DNA from: an uncultured Tenacibaculum sp.
Lineage (GTDB): Bacteria > Bacteroidota > Bacteroidia > Flavobacteriales > Flavobacteriaceae
Assembly (NCBI GenBank): GCA_947497895.1
Contig: CANMIL010000001.1
Location: 372,001-436,000, forward strand
DNA: 64,000 nt
Reading direction: 5' to 3'
The notes beneath the pieces were generated by a model that worked only from the letters and a program-made list of their open reading frames with translations, ran no database searches and was not told where the DNA came from. Below, piece after piece: positions 26,067 through 34,440 of this stretch. Positions within the stretch are counted from its first letter, which is position 1. Each line of letters opens with the position of its first letter. The translations under genes and the position numbers were made by a program.

Positions 26067-26969
26067 TTATTGCTTTAGTAAGGTGACTGTATTTTCACCT
26101 GTAAAAATAACATCTATTTTCATAGGTTCAAAAACAGTTTTTAAAGCAACCTTCAAATCGCTATGTGTATAGCCACCTGTAAATTTTTGTTCTAAATTTA
26201 TTTGATCAGATTTCACCTTTATACCATACTGGTTTTCAATAGAATAAACCACATACCTTAAAGCAATACTTTGAAATGAGCTTTCTCCATTTTTCCATAG
26301 TGGTTCTTCATTAGATATTGTCCAATTTTCAGTAGCTCCGTTTTTAAAACTCCTGCTCGCCTTTCCTTTCGTTAAAATATTCTCTTCATTTCCTGATACA
26401 ACACTTACTTTACCTTCAAAACATTTAACTTCTACATAATCATTCGAAGTTTGCACATCAAATTGAGTTCCTAGAACACTAACATTCCCTAAATCAGTAA
26501 TTACGCTAAACCTTTTTCCTTTTTTAACTTTGAAAAAGGCTTCTCCTTTTAAAATTACCTCTCTTTTCTCATTCCAATTCTTATCATCAAAACTAATTGA
26601 TGCCTTTGAATTTAAATAAACTTGAGAGCTATCAGGTAGCATTACAGCCATTTGTTCTCCATATCCAGTTGTATAGTTAACTGAATTGTCAATAAAAAAT
26701 ATAAATCCGATAATTAAAGCTATTGAAGCAGCTGCAAAATATTTCCAATTTAATTTTACCACTTTTGATTTCTTCTCTTCAATACGCTCATTTAATTTCG
26801 CATAAACTTTATCAGAATTAAATTCAGGCTTTTCAAAATCAGCAGAAACCTCCATTATCTTTTTACATATGGCATAATCAGAGGTTTTCTGAAATTCATT
26901 CAGCTCACTCTCTGTAAGTTCATTATTTAACCACCTCTGTAAGAAGGCTTCATCTATTCTTTTATTCAT
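26067..26969 (-). CDS. FecR-family anti-sigma regulator
   Basis: A 300-residue inner-membrane protein: cytoplasmic N-terminal part (FLQRWLNNELTESELNEF), one membrane helix at about 76-95 (YFAAASIALIIGFIFFI), then the FecR domain (GYGEQMAVMLPDSSQVYLNS, GEAFFKVKKG, VLGTQFDVQTSND) and a C-terminal DUF4974 module (LEQKFTGGYTHSDLKVALK). It passes a signal from the loaded TonB receptor to the ECF sigma factor encoded 43 bases upstream. Confidence 0.92.
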   Translation of the reverse strand: MNKRIDEAFLQRWLNNELTESELNEFQKTSDYAICKKIMEVSADFEKPEFNSDKVYAKLNERIEEKKSKVVKLNWKYFAAASIALIIGFIFFIDNSVNYTTGYGEQMAVMLPDSSQVYLNSKASISFDDKNWNEKREVILKGEAFFKVKKGKRFSVITDLGNVSVLGTQFDVQTSNDYVEVKCFEGKVSVVSGNEENILTKGKASRSFKNGATENWTISNEEPLWKNGESSFQSIALRYVVYSIENQYGIKVKSDQINLEQKFTGGYTHSDLKVALKTVFEPMKIDVIFTGENTVTLLKQ

Positions 26970-27012
26970 TTCTCGTTTTTCTATGTGTATAACAAATAAA
27001 CCTCATGCAACC

Positions 27013-27528
27013 CTACCTAAAATTTGCCCCTAATCGATCTCTAAGGCTTTTTAAAGCTAGTGACATTCTTTTCTCAACTGCTTTTACAGAAAGTCCAAGT
27101 ATGTCTGCAATTTCTCTATATTTCTTCTTATCAATCCTATTCATTAAAAACACCTCTCTTTGCTTGGGAGGCAACTCTGCAATTGCATCTTTTAATTTTT
27201 TAAGAAATTGTTGTTCTTCTAAAATAAATTCGGGGGTTTCGTTTGTATACTCTTTTTTATTTTCAGAGGCATGCTTTAACACAATTTTTTTATGAGCCAC
27301 ATGGTTCAAAAACATATTATTGGCTACTGTAAATAAAAAAGATTTCGCCTTTTCTAAAACTACTTTAGCGCAATTTTCCCATAGCTTTATAAATGATTCT
27401 TGAACAAAATCCTCTGCGAGGTCTCTATCAGCACATTTATAGTACATAAAATTATATAAAGACTGCGATTGATCTTCATACAATTTGTTAAAGGTTTTCT
27501 TTTGGCAAATGTTCTTTTCGGTTTTCAT
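27013..27528 (-). CDS. ECF sigma factor (Bacteroidetes SusD/FecR-associated type)
   Basis: A 171-residue sigma-70 family protein with region 2 (AEDFVQESFIKLWENCAKV, which binds core and the -10 element) and region 4 (ELPPKQREVFLMNRID, then YREIADILGLSVKAVEKRMS, a helix-turn-helix). It should direct transcription of the FecR-receptor set or of target genes elsewhere. Divergent from the efflux gene across a gap with large inverted repeats. Confidence 0.93.
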   Translation of the reverse strand: MKTEKNICQKKTFNKLYEDQSQSLYNFMYYKCADRDLAEDFVQESFIKLWENCAKVVLEKAKSFLFTVANNMFLNHVAHKKIVLKHASENKKEYTNETPEFILEEQQFLKKLKDAIAELPPKQREVFLMNRIDKKKYREIADILGLSVKAVEKRMSLALKSLRDRLGANFR

Positions 27529-27557
27529 TACAGCAAACTTAAGATTTTTTAAAAAAA

Positions 27558-27668
27558 TGGTAGGGTATTTTTATTTTTATTTGTTTAACACATGATTAAT
27601 TAAATAAAGGTGCTATTAGCCATACCCTACCACCCTTCTAACTTACTAATAGCACCACTTTAATTAAT
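27558..27668. repeat. Interlocking inverted repeats between the ECF sigma and efflux genes
   Basis: Stem 1: ATTAATTAAA (27595-27604) with TTTAATTAAT (27659-27668) continuing inward to GGTGCTATTAG (27609-27619) with CTAATAGCACC (27646-27656), all perfect, around a 26-base loop. Stem 2: TGGTAGGGTAT (27558-27568) is a perfect complement of ATACCCTACCA (27622-27632), which lies inside the loop of stem 1. Both cannot form as simple nested hairpins; together they would make a pseudoknot-like fold, or act as alternative structures. Confidence 0.8.
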
Positions 27669-27710
27669 GATTATTTTACCTCTCATAAAAAAGATTCTTT
27701 TTACTTATTG

Positions 27711-27718
27711 TACCTTTG
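27711..27718 (+). promoter_or_regulatory. -7 box directly before the efflux pump ATG
   Basis: TACCTTTG matches the TAnnTTTG consensus. It ends only 4 bases before the ATG at 27723, so if used the transcript would start at or next to the start codon. Confidence 0.45.
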
Positions 27719-27722
27719 CCCG

Positions 27723-28922
27723 ATGCAAAATTCAAAAAATCAGTCTAGGTTAGAATTCATCGTTTTAATGGCATCCTTAATGTCATTAGTTGCTTTGTCA
27801 ATTGATGCACTACTTCCTGCTCTTGAAAATATTGGTAATTCAATACAAATCACAGACTCAAAAGACAACCAGCTCTTAGTTACTATGATTTTTTTAGGAC
27901 TTGGTTTTGGACAGTTAATCGCTGGGCCAATTTCAGATAGTATTGGTAGGAAACCTGTTATTTATATTGGTTTTATTCTCTTTGTTCTTGCCAGTTTTCT
28001 ATGTGTAGTGGCAAATAATTTAGAGACTATGATAGTGGGTAGAATACTTCAAGGAATCGGCCTTTCGGCACCAAGAACGATAAGTATTGCCATGGTAAGA
28101 GATACGTTTAGCGGGAATTACATGGCAAAAATAATGTCTTTTATCGTTGTAATTTTTATTCTAGTTCCCGTTATTGCACCTTCTATCGGTAAAATTCTTT
28201 TAGACCTGTATGGTTGGAAATCGATTTTCCATAGCCAGCTTATTTTTGGGGTTTTAGTAATGATTTGGCTCTGGAAAAGACAGCCCGAAACTTTAAAAGA
28301 AGATCATAAAACACCTTTATCATCTCAATTATTTATCAACGGATTCAAGGAGTTCATGAAATATAAACAAGCAATCATTTTCACTTTGGTTTCTGGATTG
28401 ATCACTGGTTCTTTTATGGTGTATTTAAGTGCTTCACAACAAATTTTTCAAGAACAATATAACTTGGTTGATGAATTCCCATTTATTTTCGCTGGACTTG
28501 CTATTTCAGTAGGGCTGGCTACTTTTTTAAATGGAACTCTAGTCATGCGTTTCGGTATGTTTAAACTCGTGAAGTTTTTTTCTGTACTATTTGTTGTTAT
28601 ATCCATAGCATATATTTTCTTGTTTTTCGGAAAAAAGAATCCTCCTGTTGAAATTTTAGTAGGCTTCTTCTCTATTCAGTTTTTTGCTATAGGCTTTTTA
28701 TTTGGAAACTTAAGGGCACTAGCAATGCAACCCATTGGACATATCGCTGGAGTTGGTGCCGCTTTAAATGGATTTATATCTACGATTATGGCTGTTCCTA
28801 TCGCCAGTTTTATTGGTAATTGGGTAGATAAAACATCAATTCCCTTGTTTTTTGGTTTTTCCATATGTGGAATTATCACTCTTATTTTATTACAGTATGT
28901 AAAAAAATATCTTACAGTTTAA
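27723..28922 (+). CDS. MFS multidrug efflux transporter, Bcr/CflA type
   Basis: A 399-residue major facilitator protein with 12 predicted helices. Motif A of the drug:H+ antiporters is visible as GFGQLIAGPISDSIGRKPV, and the first helix pair (LSIDALLPAL) carries the acidic residue usual in Bcr/CflA pumps. I start at the ATG at 27723; a longer reading from a TTG at 27708 would use the promoter bases as coding. It is followed after 20 bases by the pseudouridine synthase gene. Confidence 0.88.
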   Translation: MQNSKNQSRLEFIVLMASLMSLVALSIDALLPALENIGNSIQITDSKDNQLLVTMIFLGLGFGQLIAGPISDSIGRKPVIYIGFILFVLASFLCVVANNLETMIVGRILQGIGLSAPRTISIAMVRDTFSGNYMAKIMSFIVVIFILVPVIAPSIGKILLDLYGWKSIFHSQLIFGVLVMIWLWKRQPETLKEDHKTPLSSQLFINGFKEFMKYKQAIIFTLVSGLITGSFMVYLSASQQIFQEQYNLVDEFPFIFAGLAISVGLATFLNGTLVMRFGMFKLVKFFSVLFVVISIAYIFLFFGKKNPPVEILVGFFSIQFFAIGFLFGNLRALAMQPIGHIAGVGAALNGFISTIMAVPIASFIGNWVDKTSIPLFFGFSICGIITLILLQYVKKYLTV

Positions 28923-28942
28923 CGAATTAATCATTTGAAATT

Positions 28943-29638
28943 TTGAGTTTAGAAATAGTATATCAAGATGAATACATAGTTTGTGTATCAAAACCTAATA
29001 ATGTCGTTGTGCATCATGCTCGCCATTCTAGAAATGTTGTTGATGAGAAATCTCTATTACAACTACTTGAAGAACAACTAGGAGAAAAACTATACCCTGT
29101 TCATCGATTAGATCGTAAAACTTCTGGAATTATTTTGCTTACAAGAGAAACAAAGTTTGTTTCAGAGTTTCAAAAACTCTTTACAGATAATGCGATCACC
29201 AAAACATATTATGGCTTAGTTAGAGGTCATGCACCTGAAAAATTGGTGATTGATTCTCCTGTAAAAGGAAGGGATGCTAACGTACACAAAGATGCTGAGA
29301 CCTTACTCGAAACGATTCATAAAATAACTCTAGACATCCCTGTAAAACCCTATGACACTTCGAGATACAGTTTGGTTAAACTTACTCCGAAAACAGGGCG
29401 ACTCCATCAATTAAGAATTCATACAAACAAAATAAGCCATCCGCTTATTGGTGATCCAAAATATGGTGACAAAAATCATAATATCATGTATCAGGAGAAT
29501 TTTAATTGTGAAAATCTTTTTTTACATGCTAAAAACTTAGAGTTTGTCCACCCTTTTTCAAAAGAAAAACTTAGTTTATCAGTATCATTTCCTAAAGACT
29601 GGGAACTCCTTTTTGAAAAATTTCACTGGACTATTTAA
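28943..29638 (+). CDS. RluA-family pseudouridine synthase (TruC-like)
   Basis: A 231-residue enzyme that isomerises uridine in RNA. The catalytic aspartate is in HRLDRKTSGIILLTRE, the RluA-family motif II, and RLHQLRIHTNKISHPLIGD follows. Short length and lack of an S4 domain resemble TruC, which acts on tRNA position 65, but the target is not certain. The start is a TTG at 28943; no ATG is near. A strong terminator follows at 29654. Confidence 0.85.
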   Translation: MSLEIVYQDEYIVCVSKPNNVVVHHARHSRNVVDEKSLLQLLEEQLGEKLYPVHRLDRKTSGIILLTRETKFVSEFQKLFTDNAITKTYYGLVRGHAPEKLVIDSPVKGRDANVHKDAETLLETIHKITLDIPVKPYDTSRYSLVKLTPKTGRLHQLRIHTNKISHPLIGDPKYGDKNHNIMYQENFNCENLFLHAKNLEFVHPFSKEKLSLSVSFPKDWELLFEKFHWTI

Positions 29639-29653
29639 GCTACATATTATTAT

Positions 29654-29693
29654 AAAATATAAAAGGTTGCCAAATGGCAACCTTTTATATTTT
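29654..29693. terminator. Bidirectional terminator between the pseudouridine synthase and Lrp genes
   Basis: A perfect 19-bp stem, AAAATATAAAAGGTTGCCA (29654-29672) with its complement (29675-29693), and a 2-base loop; T-rich on both exits. The genes are convergent, so it can end both transcripts. Confidence 0.9.
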
Positions 29694-29723
29694 GTTTCGA
29701 TTTTAGTCTAAGTACATTTGCTA

Positions 29724-30203
29724 TTAAAACTCTTTGAAAATAGCATGCATTAAACGTTTTTTATCATTAATACTTTCTTCTAATGATATCATTGTTTCCG
29801 TTCTATTAACACCATGAATATCATCAATTCTATAGATAATATCCTTAGCATCATTTGTGTTTTTAGCTCTTACTTTACAGAATATGTTATACTTTCCTGC
29901 AGTAACATAAGCAACAGTAACATTCGGTATTAATCTAAGGTTATCTAATACATGCTGTGTCATAGATGTTTTTTCTAAAAATACACCTACATGCGCTATG
30001 AACGAATAACCCATTTTTTCATAGTTCAAAGTAAGAGTAGAACCTTCAATGATTCCTTCATCTTCCATTTTTTTCACTCTCACGTGTATTGTACCTGCAG
30101 ATACTAATAATTTCTTTGCGATATCGGTAAATGGTGTTCGAGCATTTTCAATTAAAATGTCTAAGATTTGATGATCGATCTCATCCAGTACAAATTTTTT
30201 CAT
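29724..30203 (-). CDS. Lrp/AsnC-family transcriptional regulator
   Basis: A 159-residue protein with the AsnC-type helix-turn-helix (LDEIDHQILDILIENARTPF, VRVKKMEDEGIIEGST) and the C-terminal RAM ligand-binding ferredoxin-like domain (AHVGVFLEK, VTAGKYNIFCKV, MISLEES). These proteins respond to amino acids. No neighbour obviously tells the ligand, although an M14 peptidase and a PLP enzyme follow upstream on the same strand. Confidence 0.93.
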   Translation of the reverse strand: MKKFVLDEIDHQILDILIENARTPFTDIAKKLLVSAGTIHVRVKKMEDEGIIEGSTLTLNYEKMGYSFIAHVGVFLEKTSMTQHVLDNLRLIPNVTVAYVTAGKYNIFCKVRAKNTNDAKDIIYRIDDIHGVNRTETMISLEESINDKKRLMHAIFKEF

Positions 30204-30284
30204 TTTTGTATTTATTCAAGTAATATTGCTAAAATATGATTTTTTTTCAAACTTTATATACTTTAATTACAAGAAGTCTAAAGA

Positions 30285-31337
30285 TTAATCATTTTTATTG
30301 AATTCTTTGTGACTTAAATAAGATGACAGGTCTCCTTCTTTCTCTTTAACTAAAGTGAGTGCAAATTTATTACTTTCAATTCGTTCTACATACTGATAAG
30401 CAATATCTTTTTCATTATTTTTTGAGCGCTCAATTACGTCATAGAAGTTCTTGATATTGTTAGGTATAGCGAAATATTCTTCATATTCGTCGAAATTATT
30501 TGTTGCGGAAATATGAAAAATTCCTTGAATTAGAGCATAAAAATTGAATTTTCTCACCTCTTCTCTTGCATAATCGTCAGAAAAATGTCCTGCCTCGATC
30601 AAAATTGTGTTGTGTCCAAGCTTTTGAAAATTGTCTCCAGTTGCCGTTGGGTAAAACTCATCCGTATACCTTCCGACATGATTCGGAATTACCTCCTGCA
30701 AAAGCTTATTCATGGCTATAATTACATTCATCGTTTGAATTCTACCTGGAGTAACTTTTCTAGTTTCCTCTTCAGAAGGTGCTAAAAATGATATTGTTGC
30801 AGGATTCTCTGTTCCTTCAACACCAAATATTGTTCTTTGATCGTGAAGATTAAAACAAAATTCTGGGTTAAAATTATCTAGAACACTACGCAATATTTTA
30901 CTCTCCTTAGCTTTTAAGTCGACCGCATCTCTATTTAAATCAACACCGTTAGCATTAACTCGGGTATAAGCCAAAGCTCCATCAGGATTTAAAATAGGAA
31001 TTATGTGAATTTCAGTTTCCCTTAAAATAGTTTTCACTATTTCATTACTCTGATAGGTAACCATGAAATTTAAAAAGTCAAAAACAGCCTTTGTTCCTGT
31101 ACTTTCATTTCCATGCATTTGACTCCAGATTAATATTTTCTTTTTACCAGAACCTAATTTTAATTTAAAAATAGGAAGCCCCTCTTCGGAGTTTCCTATT
31201 TGTTTGTTTTCAAAGTTTTCAGAAAGCCTCTCCAGTGCACCTTTTATGTCTTTAAAAGTTACCCACCTACCTTCGATAGATTTCTCTTTAATAAATGGAT
31301 ATTCCTGCTCTAGAAAATCTAAATTAATAATACTCAT
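30285..31337 (-). CDS. M14-family zinc carboxypeptidase
   Basis: A 350-residue metallopeptidase. Zinc ligands are in QMHGNESTG (His and Glu of HxxE) and in NLHDQR; the N-terminal arginine-asparagine region INANGVDLNRDA and a later EAGHF (catalytic Glu) complete the site. No signal peptide, so cytoplasmic. It starts 9 bases after the class V aminotransferase gene and probably works with it, for instance in peptide or amino-acid breakdown (inference). Confidence 0.87.
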   Translation of the reverse strand: MSIINLDFLEQEYPFIKEKSIEGRWVTFKDIKGALERLSENFENKQIGNSEEGLPIFKLKLGSGKKKILIWSQMHGNESTGTKAVFDFLNFMVTYQSNEIVKTILRETEIHIIPILNPDGALAYTRVNANGVDLNRDAVDLKAKESKILRSVLDNFNPEFCFNLHDQRTIFGVEGTENPATISFLAPSEEETRKVTPGRIQTMNVIIAMNKLLQEVIPNHVGRYTDEFYPTATGDNFQKLGHNTILIEAGHFSDDYAREEVRKFNFYALIQGIFHISATNNFDEYEEYFAIPNNIKNFYDVIERSKNNEKDIAYQYVERIESNKFALTLVKEKEGDLSSYLSHKEFNKND

Positions 31338-31346
31338 GTTTATTTT

Positions 31347-32813
31347 TTAAACAGCGAACCAAGCGTCCACTAATTTTTGCTCAATTGATTCTTTAGAGTT
31401 ATGTACATAATCATTTTTAATAGGATCATATTTATAATCTTTTGACCAATTTTCTATATTTTCTGCTAGCGTATTTAAAGATTTACAGATGAAGTCTACT
31501 TCATCATTCGTTGTTGTTGGATGCACGGACAAACGAATCCATCCTGGCTTTTCGGTATTGCAGCCATCTTTGATCAGATCTTTAATTTTATGTGAAGTAT
31601 TTTGATCTACATTTAACAAGAAATGTCCATAGGTTCCCGCACAGGAACAACCTCCTCTTGTTTGAATACCAAATCTATCATTCAATAGCTTTACCACTAA
31701 ATTAAAATGATATCTTTCAAAGTAGAACGAAAAAATACTCAGTCTATCCTTATGTTCTGGTGCAAGTATCTTAACACCATCTATATTCTCTAAACACTTA
31801 AACAGCTCTTCATTGATTTCATCTTCTCTAGCCTTCATTTTATCAACCCCCATTTCGTCTTTAAGCTGAATTGATAAGGCTATTTTTATTGCTTGTAAAA
31901 AACCAGGCGTTCCTCCGTCTTCTCTTGTTTCAACATCATCTATATAATCATGCTCTCCCCAAGGATTGGTATAGGTTACCGTTCCTCCTCCTGGATTATC
32001 AGGAATTGTGTTTTTATATAGCTTTTTATTAAATAATAATACACCAGAACTTCCTGGCCCACCTAAAAACTTATGAGGAGAAAAGAAAATAGCATCTAGG
32101 TACTCATCTTCTTTCTCAGGATGCATATCAATTGAAACATAAGGTGCTGAGCAAGCAAAATCTACAAAGCACAAACCATTGTATTTATGAATTAAGGAAG
32201 CCACTTTGTGGTATTCCGTTTTAATTCCTGTTACATTTGATCCAGCAATTACAGATGCTATCTTTATTGGTCTATCTTGATACTTTTTCACTACTTCTTC
32301 AAAAGTATCAATACAAATTAAACCTTCTTCATTACAAGGAACTACTTCAACATCAGCAATGGTTTCATACCATGACGTTTGATTTGAGTGATGCTCCATA
32401 TGGCTTACAAAAACAATAGGTCTTTTATCGCCTGGAATGGTAGTGTGTTCTTTCAGGTTTTCAGAAACTTTAAGTCCTAAAATCCTCTGAAATTTATTAA
32501 TTACACCTGTCATACCAGAACCTTCAGTTATTAAAACATCGTCATTACTAGCATTAACATGCTTTTTAATAATATTTCTGGCTTTATGATACGCGAGTGT
32601 CATGGCAGCTCCTGTAGTTGAAGTTTCCGTATGAGTATTCGCCACAAACGGACCAAACTCGTTTAAAAGTTTGTTTTCAATTGGTCTGTATAATCTTCCG
32701 CTCGCCGTCCAATCAGTATAAATTAACTTCTTTTCACCATAAGGTGTTTCAAAAGTTTGATCAATTCCTACAATATTTTGTCTGTATTTTTCGAAATATG
32801 CTTCTAAATCCAT
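31347..32813 (-). CDS. Class V aminotransferase-fold PLP enzyme (cysteine desulfurase-like)
   Basis: A 488-residue PLP enzyme. It has the opening IYTDWTASGRLYRPIE, the PLP aspartate in VDFACSAPY, the lysine in FFSPHKFLGGPGSSG and a C-terminal GGCSCAGTYGH, a loop where cysteine desulfurases carry the catalytic cysteine. Either a desulfurase/selenocysteine lyase or a related lyase/transaminase is possible. First gene of the pair with the M14 peptidase. Confidence 0.85.
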   Translation of the reverse strand: MDLEAYFEKYRQNIVGIDQTFETPYGEKKLIYTDWTASGRLYRPIENKLLNEFGPFVANTHTETSTTGAAMTLAYHKARNIIKKHVNASNDDVLITEGSGMTGVINKFQRILGLKVSENLKEHTTIPGDKRPIVFVSHMEHHSNQTSWYETIADVEVVPCNEEGLICIDTFEEVVKKYQDRPIKIASVIAGSNVTGIKTEYHKVASLIHKYNGLCFVDFACSAPYVSIDMHPEKEDEYLDAIFFSPHKFLGGPGSSGVLLFNKKLYKNTIPDNPGGGTVTYTNPWGEHDYIDDVETREDGGTPGFLQAIKIALSIQLKDEMGVDKMKAREDEINEELFKCLENIDGVKILAPEHKDRLSIFSFYFERYHFNLVVKLLNDRFGIQTRGGCSCAGTYGHFLLNVDQNTSHKIKDLIKDGCNTEKPGWIRLSVHPTTTNDEVDFICKSLNTLAENIENWSKDYKYDPIKNDYVHNSKESIEQKLVDAWFAV

Positions 32814-32856
32814 GCCTGAAACGTTATTAACTCTAACTAAATTTTAATAATTCTTT

Positions 32857-32880
32857 TTTCAATAAATCCCTTTATTGAAA
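32857..32880 (-). terminator. Hairpin after glmM, possible terminator
   Basis: TTTCAATAAA (32857-32866) and TTTATTGAAA (32871-32880) form a perfect 10-bp stem with a 4-base loop, 15 bases past the glmM stop. The U-tract is poor on the minus strand. Confidence 0.4.
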
Positions 32881-32894
32881 CAAAATGACAGTAA

Positions 32895-34286
32895 TTACTC
32901 TATAATCTCCTCGATTTCGGTAATAAATCTCTTAGCTAATGCATCAGCACTATCTTCAGAAATTGATTCTGTATAAATTCTAATAATCGGTTCTGTATTA
33001 GATTTTCTTAAATGAACCCATTCATTTTCAAAATCGATTTTTACTCCATCGATTGTATTTACTTCTTCATTTTCATATTTCGCAGCCATTTTACTCAAAA
33101 TATCATCAACGTCAATTTTAGGTGTCAACTGAATTTTATTTTTACTCATAAAATAACTAGGATAGCTATCGCGTAACTCTTTACATGATATTTTTTTATC
33201 TGCTAAATGAGATAAAAACAAAGCTATTCCTACCAAAGAATCTCGTCCATAATGAGAAGCAGGGTAAATAATACCTCCGTTTCCTTCTCCTCCAATTACG
33301 GTATTGGTCTCCTTCATTTTTTTAACCACATTCACCTCTCCCACTGCACTTGCGGTATAACTACCTCCATGCTTTTCTGTAACATCACGTAACGCACGAG
33401 AAGAAGAAAGGTTAGAAACTGTATTTCCTCCACCTAACTTTCCTAATACATAATCTGCACAAGCTACTAATGTATACTCCTCTCCAAACATTGAACCATC
33501 CTCCGATATTAAGGCTAAACGATCTACATCAGGATCTACTACAATTCCAAAATCAGCTTTCTTTTTAACGACTAACTTTGAAATGTCTGTTAAATGTTCT
33601 TTAAGAGGTTCTGGGTTATGCGGAAATTCACCATTAGGTTCACAATACAATTCTACGCACTTTACCCCTAACTCTTTTAATAACATTGGTACAGCAATAC
33701 CTCCTGTAGAGTTTACTCCATCTACCACAACTTTGAACTTCGCTTTCTTAATTGCTTTTTTATTAACTAAATCAAGCTTAAGTACTTCTTTGATGTGCTT
33801 TTTTATGTAGTTCTTTTTCTTTTTATAAACTCCTAAATTATCTACTTCAGCAAATTGTAATTCATCGCTCTCAGCTAATTTTAGTACTTTAGCTCCATCT
33901 TCACCATCGATAAACTCTCCTTTTTCATTCAACAATTTTAAAGCATTCCACTGTTTTGGATTATGAGAAGCTGTTAAAATAATACCTCCATCTGCTTTTT
34001 CAATTGGAACCGCCACTTCAACTGTTGGAGTTGTAGACAAACCTAAATCAACCACGTTAATACCTAAACCTATCAAGGTATTAGCTACTAAACTGTTGAT
34101 CATTTTACCCGAAATACGAGCATCTCTTCCAATGATAATTTTTATACTATCTTTTTCTTTATTCTTGTTTATGATAAATGTACCATAAGCAGCAGCAAAC
34201 TTAACTGCATCAATAGGAGTTAAATTATCTCCTATGTTACCACCAATTGTACCTCTAATTCCGGATATAGATTTAATTAATGTCAT
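32895..34286 (-). CDS. glmM: Phosphoglucosamine mutase
   Basis: A 463-residue phosphohexomutase converting glucosamine-6-phosphate to glucosamine-1-phosphate for peptidoglycan and LPS precursors. It has the phosphoserine loop TASHNPKQWNA, the Mg site DPDVDRLAL, the sugar-binding EGNGGIIYP and the phosphate-binding RKSNTEPIIRIY. Members that act on mannose or glucose phosphates have the same motifs, so the substrate is by similarity. A 16-bp palindrome lies upstream at 34357. Confidence 0.9.
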   Translation of the reverse strand: MTLIKSISGIRGTIGGNIGDNLTPIDAVKFAAAYGTFIINKNKEKDSIKIIIGRDARISGKMINSLVANTLIGLGINVVDLGLSTTPTVEVAVPIEKADGGIILTASHNPKQWNALKLLNEKGEFIDGEDGAKVLKLAESDELQFAEVDNLGVYKKKKNYIKKHIKEVLKLDLVNKKAIKKAKFKVVVDGVNSTGGIAVPMLLKELGVKCVELYCEPNGEFPHNPEPLKEHLTDISKLVVKKKADFGIVVDPDVDRLALISEDGSMFGEEYTLVACADYVLGKLGGGNTVSNLSSSRALRDVTEKHGGSYTASAVGEVNVVKKMKETNTVIGGEGNGGIIYPASHYGRDSLVGIALFLSHLADKKISCKELRDSYPSYFMSKNKIQLTPKIDVDDILSKMAAKYENEEVNTIDGVKIDFENEWVHLRKSNTEPIIRIYTESISEDSADALAKRFITEIEEIIE

Positions 34287-34356
34287 GTTAATTTTTTATT
34301 AGATAACAAATATAGCGGTATTTGGGGTATTTACGACATTCCGTAACACGTTTAAG

Positions 34357-34372
34357 TGTAACAATTGTTACA
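34357..34372. promoter_or_regulatory. Perfect 16-bp palindrome upstream of glmM
   Basis: TGTAACAATTGTTACA is fully self-complementary and lies 71 bases before the glmM ATG. It looks like the site of a dimeric regulator; which one is unknown. Confidence 0.45.
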
Positions 34373-34384
34373 TTTAACAACAAC

Positions 34385-34416
34385 AAAAAAACCGTTAAAC
34401 TAATAACGGTTTTTTT
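34385..34416. terminator. Terminator after the M43-type protease gene
   Basis: AAAAAAACCGTTA (34385-34397) and its complement (34404-34416) form a perfect 13-bp stem with a 6-base loop and A/T tails on both sides; 25 bases past the protease stop. Confidence 0.85.
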
Positions 34417-34440
34417 CGATCTGGGGGAAATAAGAAGCCG

